From contig NDFF03000370.1 of assembly GCA_002150815.3 (NCBI GenBank), positions 682,001 to 746,000 of the forward strand: a stretch of DNA of 64,000 nucleotides. The letters run 5' to 3'. Below, piece by piece: positions 58,052 through 64,000 of the stretch. Made by a program: the position numbers and the translations under genes. Every line of letters starts with the position of its first letter. Position 1 is the stretch's first letter. The stretch is from Grammothele lineata. Lineage: Eukaryota; Basidiomycota; Agaricomycetes; Polyporales; Polyporaceae. The notes under the pieces are model-generated. The model worked only from the letters and a program-made list of their open reading frames with translations. It was not told the origin of the DNA and made no database searches.

Positions 58052-60362
58052 TCAGAAAGAGTGCTCGGTGGAGTCGCCGCCGACGGCGGACGTGCTCGAC
58101 GAGCCGGCGGAGACGGTCGTCAGGATGCTGTCGATGTAGTTCGCGCCGCTCCTGCGTGTGAGGAAGAGGGGGTAAGTGAAATGTGGAAGAGCATCAGGGA
58201 TGGATCAAAATGTACCATTTCTGGTGGGTGAGGACATCGCAGCCGATCTCCTTCTCCCGCTTCTGGATCATGTCGACGTACGCGAGCATGCCGTCTGTCT
58301 TGAAGCGGGCCGCGAGTTCAGCTGGGGGCGGTCGAGTACGTACGGTCAGTTTCCCTCAGGCTCGGATTCGGACGGGAAGCGCACCGGTGGTCATGGCGTT
58401 CAGGTGGAGGCCGGCGAGGGAGATGAGCTGGAGGACGAATCTAGGTAGATGGAGCGTGCTCAGTCCACTCGGAGGCGAGTCTTTATTGTACGTTCAAGCT
58501 CACCCTTCCTTGCCGAGGTCCCAGATGAAGTCCTTGAGCGCTGCGTCGGTGAAACCCTGCCCTGCCCAGTTGAAGCTCGGGCTCAAGTTGTACACGAACC
58601 ACCTGTGTATCAAATTCAGTCGAGTGCATCAACGGTATGTCAGTCATAAGCCCCCGCGGGAAGAATAAGCCACAGCAAGGGATGGGGAAGAGACGCACTT
58701 GCCCGGGTACTTCTCGCGAATCTTGCGCGAGAAGTAGCGTGCCTGCTCGAGGTCGGGGAGCTTCGTCTCCAGCCAGATCATGTCGGCGTACGGCGCGAAG
58801 GCGAGCTCGCGCTTGATCGCGGCCTCGACGCCGCCCGTGTAGTGGTAGTAGCCTTCGCGGGTTTTCGGCACTGGATCCCACATCGCCGCGGTCAGCATTA
58901 TGAATCAGAGGAGGAGGGGAAGAACGCACGGTCCCAATCCCAGAAGATGCTCTCGCCGAGGATGTCCTTGGCGATGTCGCGTGCGTCGGCGTTGGACTTG
59001 CCGTCCGTGGCTTCGCGGAATGCCTTCAGCGCACCAGCCTTGTCCGAAACGCTCGACTTCTCCAGCGCTTTCTCGAACGCTACGTGGATCACAAAGTCAG
59101 AAAATACGCGTGCACGCCCCGTCATACAGAAGCACGTACCCTCGCCAAACGTGCACAGTGGGTTCCTTGCGAGCCAGTCCGCCTCGATCGTATCAATCTC
59201 CTTACCGCTCTTGCCCTGCGCCTCTGCGGCGGCGATGACCTCCGCGAGTGCGCGGTCGCCAGGCGTTGCAACACCGCGGATAAACTCGTGGTCGACGACA
59301 TCGACGGTGCTGGAGAGGAGCTTCGCGGACTCGGCGTCGGTACGCGCGATGAGGAGCATCGTGGAACGAAGGAGGTCGAGTTGGAACCTCGCTGCAATGA
59401 GGCGCGAGACGTGCGCAGAAGCGGGGACGAGCACTTTGCCCGCGAGGTGTCCGCACTTCTTGCCGCCGACGAGCTGGTCTTCGAGGTGAATCGCGGACGC
59501 GCCCTATGGTGTGCAGGCATAAGGGGCGCTATCGTAAGACTTAGATGATAATCAAGCTCACCGACTCAGCAAACAGCTTCACAAGTTTCATAACAGCGGA
59601 GAGGCCGCCATGCCTGTACATTTATGAAGCCTACTCAATCAGTCTATCCACCACCCCTTGATAACAGTATAGTACTCACCCCATGTCCGCATCGGCAATG
59701 ATAGGTCGGAGGTAGTCTATATAAGGCATCTTCGCGCGTTCTTCTGGGCTTGCAGACATTCGTGCGTCATAGTGCTTCTTGTCGTGCAACTGCTGGGCAC
59801 GGAATATTCTGTGCACTTGATTCGGCACAGTGGTGTATGGATAGTCGCTAGATACGGCGTACATCCATAAGCACACGCACAACCTTCCTCGGTAACTCAG
59901 TTATACTCACCCGAGATCTGGCCCCACGTCGTTGTTTCCCGTCGTCAGCACGCTCGAGCAAGCCCACCCGCTCACGTACACGACCTCCTGGTGTGCGGCC
60001 ATCTGGGTCATCTGCACGGGATCTATAGCGCCCATAGTCGGTACTGGCTTTCCCTCCTTCGCAGCCTTGTCAAAGAGCGAATACAGCTTGTCCGCGAGGA
60101 GCGTCGAAGGGAGCGGGAGGACGGGCAACGAGCCCTGCTTGGCTGCGACCTGCGCGGCGGTGTACGGCCGCCGGAGCGACGCAAAGCGCGGCTGGGAGAA
60201 GAAGGCCTCCATGTCCGCCACGCGCTCATCGAAAGCAGCTGCCTCTTCCTGAGGCGTAGGCGGGGTGAGCGGGAGAGGCGAGATGGAGAGGGAGCTCATT
60301 GCGCGAGAGCTCCTAGGGAGGAAGTGGCGGGGAGAGACGCGAAGCGCTGTCCTGAGGATCAT
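58052..60362 (-). CDS. Mitochondrial isocitrate lyase-family enzyme, probably 2-methylisocitrate lyase
   Basis: Mg-dependent lyase; if 2-methylisocitrate lyase, it splits methylisocitrate to pyruvate and succinate in the methylcitrate cycle that burns propionyl-CoA. Visible motifs: [20 protein letters not shown] with the catalytic [45 protein letters not shown], then [20 protein letters not shown] and [20 protein letters not shown]. The N-terminus ([20 protein letters not shown]) is basic and hydrophobic without acids, a likely mitochondrial presequence, and the C-terminus (TEHSF) is not a peroxisomal signal; both, and the [14 protein letters not shown] form, favour methylisocitrate over glyoxylate-cycle isocitrate lyase. 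Roughly 600 residues, about eight exons. A true isocitrate lyase remains possible. Confidence 0.9.
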
Positions 60363-61134
60363 CGTGAGAGGAGGACCAGGACTGCTTCCGTGCGGACGAG
60401 TGCCCTCTCGAGCCGAGCAAGACTGAGCAGCGGAGGACCTGGGAGGGCGAATGCGGGGTAGTGGACGTCGATCGGAACGAGCACTTATTTACCCCGCACC
60501 CTCCGCAAGCCTGCCCGGAGCGCCGGCAATCTCGGAACAGTCCCGGACCCGGCTACTTGCGCCGCACTTGACCGGTAACCCTCCACTGTATCCTGGTACA
60601 AGGAGACAGCACAATCCCTACTTCTCCCCGCCGAATCATTCTTGTGTCTCTGCACGCAATGGAATCAGACGGCTCATATGCTAACAGATAACGAGTCCAG
60701 GAACATGTCGCGAGCTTTTGATAAGCAATGAGCATCCACGAAGTCGGACCTCATTCAATTCAGGAGGCTCTGGAGCCCCCGCGCGCTATCGGGTCTCGGG
60801 TTTCATGAGGCTGCTCCTCGGGAAAGTACATCCGAACTCCTTATTAACCGCTGACAAAGAACACGACGGTGACCTCAGTGTCCCATAAGACCATCGATAG
60901 ATTTGACTCGTTCAAGAACCACCAGTTAATCGCTCAGAATAAGCGCACAGCATTCTCCCTACGCCGTAGCGGGACTAGGTTGTGCTTGTGGTTCAATGCG
61001 GATCGGGCCACCGGGGTATTGCCTTCCGCACCAATCCACAAGCCGAGGAAAGGAATTGCTATGAAAGATCCAGCGTCCTATACAAGCCAGAATACATAGC
61101 CGTGCGTCTCAGTCGGCCGGTAGTCGACCCCAAG
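60363..61134. other. Intergenic region upstream of the lyase gene
   Basis: Promoter of the lyase on the right side of its start, with an AT-rich GGTAAATAAGT on the minus strand at about 60482-60492, then the 3' flank of the enoyl-CoA hydratase gene. No gene is supported. Confidence 0.45.
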
Positions 61135-62328
61135 TTACAACTTCGCCGGATTCTTCCATACAGGTTTGCGTTTCTGTGGATTGTGTAAATCCTGGCGTAT
61201 CGCAGTTTGTACATGTGAGGGGAACTTGCCTCGGAGAACGCCTTCAGGCCCTCTTGTATATTCTCGCTTTTGAACTGCCGCTTGCTTTCCTTCGAATCAA
61301 GATGGGCAATTACAGCATCTTCCACATTTCCAAGACGGTTGGAAAGCAGCAGGGCGCGCTTTGTGCTCTGAACAGAGTCCGGGCTAGCCTCGTTGATTTG
61401 GGCTGCCCACGCCAGAGCAGCGGATAACACCTTATCCCTCGGGACCACTTGATTCACGCTGAGAAAAGCGTAAGGTATGGTCAACACATGTTGAGATACC
61501 TACAGGGAAACTCACAAGCCAAACCGCGTTGCTGCCTCCTGAGCAGAAATGGCCTTCCCTGTCAGTAACAATTCACTTGCGAGCTGCACGTACGGCACGT
61601 TCGGCAAAACCCTTTCATAAGTTCTTAAATCCAGCCCACCTGATGGCCTGCTATCCGAGCGAGCCTAGGCATACCTATCATAAGCAGATGAGTTTCAAAC
61701 TGGCCAAGACTCAAACAGACAATCATACCACCGGCGACAGCTACGACCCCACGCTTCACTTCAGGAAGCGCGAGCTTCGCATCCTCGCTCGCGACTACGA
61801 TGTCGCAATTAAGGAGTATCTCCATGCCTCCACCATACGCGCCACCGTGGACCGCCGCGATGACTGGTTTGGAGGTCTTGAAACGCCGCGACAAGGACGC
61901 AAAGCCGTCTGCGTCGCGCCTCATGCCTTCTTGGTCAGACTCAGCGCCCCCGGCTGCCTGACGCTTGTTCCATCTAGATGCAAGAAGTCGTAGACGTGAG
62001 CTACGATGCAGGTTTAAGGATTATGCGGGAGGCGCACGCGATGAGGTCTGCACCTGCGCAGAAGATGCGACCTTCACCGTTCACAATGACAACCCTAGAA
62101 GAACCGGGAAGATTGAATACACAGCGCTGGTACTTCTGGTTGTTTGACGCACCACAGACTGGGTTCGTCGTCGAACCAGTTCATGATATTATGAATGTCT
62201 GAAGTCATAGTAGGCGTGATGGCGTTCAGAGACTTGGGCCTATTCAAAGTGAGCAGCATAACATGTTCTTGAGGGAACGAGACCTTGATCTCATCAGAGT
62301 GTGTAGGAGGGGTTAGACTGTTGGTCAT
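61135..62328 (-). CDS. Enoyl-CoA hydratase/isomerase with C-terminal -AKL
   Basis: Crotonase-family enzyme hydrating enoyl-CoA in fatty or branched-chain acid breakdown. Motifs in order: VMLLTLNRPKSLNAIT, VVIVNGEGRIFCAGADLIAW, KPVIAAVHGGAYGGGMEILL with the catalytic glutamate, NCDIVVASEDAKLALPEVKR with the second glutamate, then KVLSAALAWAAQINEASPDS and EGLKAFSEKRKPVWKNPAKL. The last three residues AKL match the peroxisomal PTS1 consensus. The final exon (KRKPVWKNPAKL) is reached only by splicing the intron 61174-61229, which has a GC donor; retention would give a longer, different tail. The starting methionine MTNSLTPPTHSDEIK is the first ATG that fits the length. About eight exons. Confidence 0.9.
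61174..61229 (-). other. GC-AG intron before the final exon of the enoyl-CoA hydratase
   Basis: Fifty-six bases starting GCAAGT directly after the codon GAG of LKAFSE and ending ATCCACAG. Splicing gives KRKPVWKNPAKL and a stop; its length is not a multiple of three, so retention shifts frame and adds roughly 50 unrelated residues. Confidence 0.8.
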
Positions 62329-62411
62329 TTTCGCGACGTGGTGGTGGTTCACAAGGAGGACGTAGCTCACCGGTACCTCCTCGGTCACGATGCGGGGTAC
62401 CGGCGTTCGCT

Positions 62412-62445
62412 TACTACAGCCGGCCCGGAAACGCCGGCTTTAGTA
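62412..62445. repeat. Strong hairpin between two genes
   Basis: TACTACAGCCGG (62412-62423) and CCGGCTTTAGTA (62434-62445) form a 12-bp stem with one mismatch and a 10-base loop. It lies upstream of the enoyl-CoA hydratase start and downstream of the methyltransferase stop; role unknown. Confidence 0.65.
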
Positions 62446-62584
62446 GCCGGTGCTGGCACACATGCGGCATGCCACTAGCTGCGCGGCGCTCGTAACATAC
62501 GACCACCAGAATCTTGTCTTGTCGATCTCAAAAGAGCTAGTCCGCAGACGGTCTTTGAAGAGCTAGAAACCGATCGTCGCGCGT

Positions 62585-63677
62585 TCACGGATCCTGTAAA
62601 CAAAACTCCCATGTCCGGTCCTCTCCGCCCTCGCCTGTCTTCCCCTGCCCATGCGCCCTCTCACCCTTCGTCATTCGATGCTCGTAGCCTTTCCAAGCAT
62701 TCCGATGGAATGCAAATGATCGAAGTTGGATGTACTTCGGATTTGGCTTCTGACCAGAAGTCGGAGGAGGTGGATTTTTCGCCAACTTCGGAACGTCCCT
62801 GTCGCGAATACAGAGGCCTGTGAGCTATCTTGACTGACGACGTGATGGTTTGATTTTACCAGAGCGTATACGGTGAAACGTTCCGGAGTGTGATCAGCAG
62901 GGTCCCGCGAGTAGGGCGGGCGTTGGCGGATGAAAGTGTTGCCTGTGTATTGGCGCCATCCTCACCTCCGGAATCGTCGTCGTCAGATCCCCGTTTACGT
63001 TTTCGCGGAACATGCACAACTGGCACTGGCCCGGTGGCCAGCAGGGGTGGCACAGAGCGAAGGAATCCGAGTAGCAGCAACTGGTTGGAGAGAATGTTGC
63101 GGTCCTGGTCTGTGATGCCTTTGCCTGAAGCATTGCGTTAGTTGAGAGAATGAAGACGTGTATTCATTCTACCATGCGGTCTGGACATACCTGCATGTGG
63201 GAAGTTCCACACAATTCTATCAAATTTCCGGCCCCGCAATGGTACACACTTGTCAAGTTTTGTAGCGTCCACGGAGAAGAGGATCTCCACACCCTTTTTT
63301 CGCAGTGACGATATGATATCGATTGCTTCAGGATATTTTGAGCAGCATTCTTCCTCTGTGTCGTATGCAGTGGCTACGATGTTGGAGGGAGGAAGAAATT
63401 CGAGGGCCGGCGGTGGAGAGCATGTAAGCGCGCGTGCAAAGGAAAAGTTTCCTTCTCCAATCAGGAGAATCCTGTCCGTCGGTTTAAACGGGACAGTGAC
63501 GCGATTGATAGAGGTACTAGGTGTTGCCTTTCCCTTTCCCTTCCCCGCAGAGCCTGTACTATTCTTCAAACGTTCGGCGTGTTGGGCGGCTTGTATGGCC
63601 TCCTGCTTCTTCTTGAGGCGGGACTGTTGAGAGGTTAATGCAGCTTTCAACGAGCCCTTCCTTCCCCCTTTGCCCAT
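62585..63677 (-). CDS. BMT5: BMT5-like 25S rRNA uridine-N3 methyltransferase
   Basis: S-adenosylmethionine-dependent methyltransferase of the DUF2431/Bmt5 family, which methylates one uridine of 25S rRNA in the nucleolus. A basic N-terminus (GKGGRKGSLKAALTSQQSRL then KKKQEAIQAAQHAERLK) precedes the SAM-binding motif DRILLIGEGNFSFARALTCS, then [37 protein letters not shown] and RNILSNQLLLLGFLRSVPPL. A variable loop with acidic and basic runs follows, and the last exon reads DVPKLAKNPPPPTSGQKPNP then YIQLRSFAFHRNAWKGYEHR. Three exons; the first junction splits the codon for Gly in PHAGKG. Divergent from the gene at the right edge. Confidence 0.9.
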
Positions 63678-63930
63678 GGCGATGCAAACCCCAAATTAAA
63701 AACGATGCTTGAAGATGATGGGAGAGCGGACAACGGGACCGTTGTTTGCGTCTGTTAGAATTGGAAGCTTTTGCCATACATGACCAAACACCGGGGCATC
63801 CTCCGAGCCCCCCGCGCGCGACGTGGCGTCAAACGCCTGACACGTCCACCTGCTTGCATACATACCCCTAGCTTCGCGCCTTGTTCCGCACACGCGCTCC
63901 AGTCGTTCTTTACCACCAACTACCCGCATC
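63678..63930. promoter_or_regulatory. Divergent promoter, methyltransferase / right-edge gene
   Basis: 253 bp between divergent starts, with TACATACCC and a CT-rich block (about 63890-63925) just before the ATG at 63931. Confidence 0.4.
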
Positions 63931-64000
63931 ATGGTAAGACTACTTCTGGCTCGTGTTTTACACACCCGTTACTAAAGACCGACTTGTCTTTGCCAGCCTA
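63931..64000 (+). CDS. Partial gene: single-codon first exon at the window edge
   Basis: CCCGCATC-ATG is followed directly by GTAAGA (63934), and TTTGCCAG ends a 63-bp intron at 63996, so exon 1 appears to code only methionine. Exon 2 begins CCTA and is cut by the window end, so the protein starts Met-Pro. A one-codon first exon after a CT-rich leader is frequent in fungal ribosomal and other highly expressed housekeeping genes, but identity cannot be told. Confidence 0.45.

Overview
This 64-kb window reads as nuclear DNA of a filamentous basidiomycete, most likely an Agaricomycete wood-decay fungus. The evidence is GC-rich genes broken by many short introns (mostly about 50-90 bp), a family 7 cellobiohydrolase carrying a fungal CBM1 cellulose-binding module, a conidiation-6 type small protein, two F-box genes of the kind expanded in mushrooms, and a serine-rich GPI-anchored wall protein. 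There is no prokaryotic operon structure, no rRNA, no CRISPR array, and I found no convincing tRNA. All gene models below were spliced by hand from frame continuity, splice sites and family conservation.

Left part (1-26 kb): a GNAT-type acetyltransferase (+) is followed by about 4 kb with no supportable gene. Then come a two-domain molybdenum cofactor locus (MOCS1 type, -), a membrane-anchored glycosyltransferase (-), a NIPSNAP-family mitochondrial protein (+), a forkhead transcription factor with a histidine-rich tail (+), the U3 processome WD40 protein UTP13 (+), a DUF89/ARMT1 damage-control phosphatase (-) and a 72-residue conidiation-6 protein (-).

Middle (26-43 kb): two related F-box genes (+) flank the secreted cellobiohydrolase (-). 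A secreted T2 ribonuclease (-) and a membrane-anchored ALDH22/Msc7-type aldehyde dehydrogenase (-) follow. A RING-H2 ubiquitin ligase (+) is divergent from the dehydrogenase, and a SnoaL-like protein (+) comes next.

Right part (43-64 kb): a tomosyn/Sro7-type exocytosis regulator with an R-SNARE tail (-) is divergent from the mitochondrial protease ATP23 (+). Then come a GPI-anchored Kre9-like protein (+), a possible unknown gene (-), and an approximately 650-bp segment bounded by inverted GC-rich repeat arrays. The last genes are a 1199-residue low-complexity protein (+), a mitochondrial isocitrate lyase-family enzyme, probably 2-methylisocitrate lyase (-), an enoyl-CoA hydratase ending in a peroxisomal-type -AKL (-), a BMT5-like rRNA methyltransferase (-), and the first codon of another gene at the right edge.

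The strongest unusual signals are as follows. (1) The MoaA and MoaC parts of the molybdenum cofactor locus lie in one frame, separated by one TGA directly after the conserved terminal Gly-Gly. An in-frame 87-bp optional intron would remove Gly-Gly and stop together, giving either separate MoaA or a MoaA-MoaC fusion. (2) Four introns require GC-AG splice sites. (3) One of those GC-AG introns controls whether the enoyl-CoA hydratase carries its -AKL peroxisomal signal.
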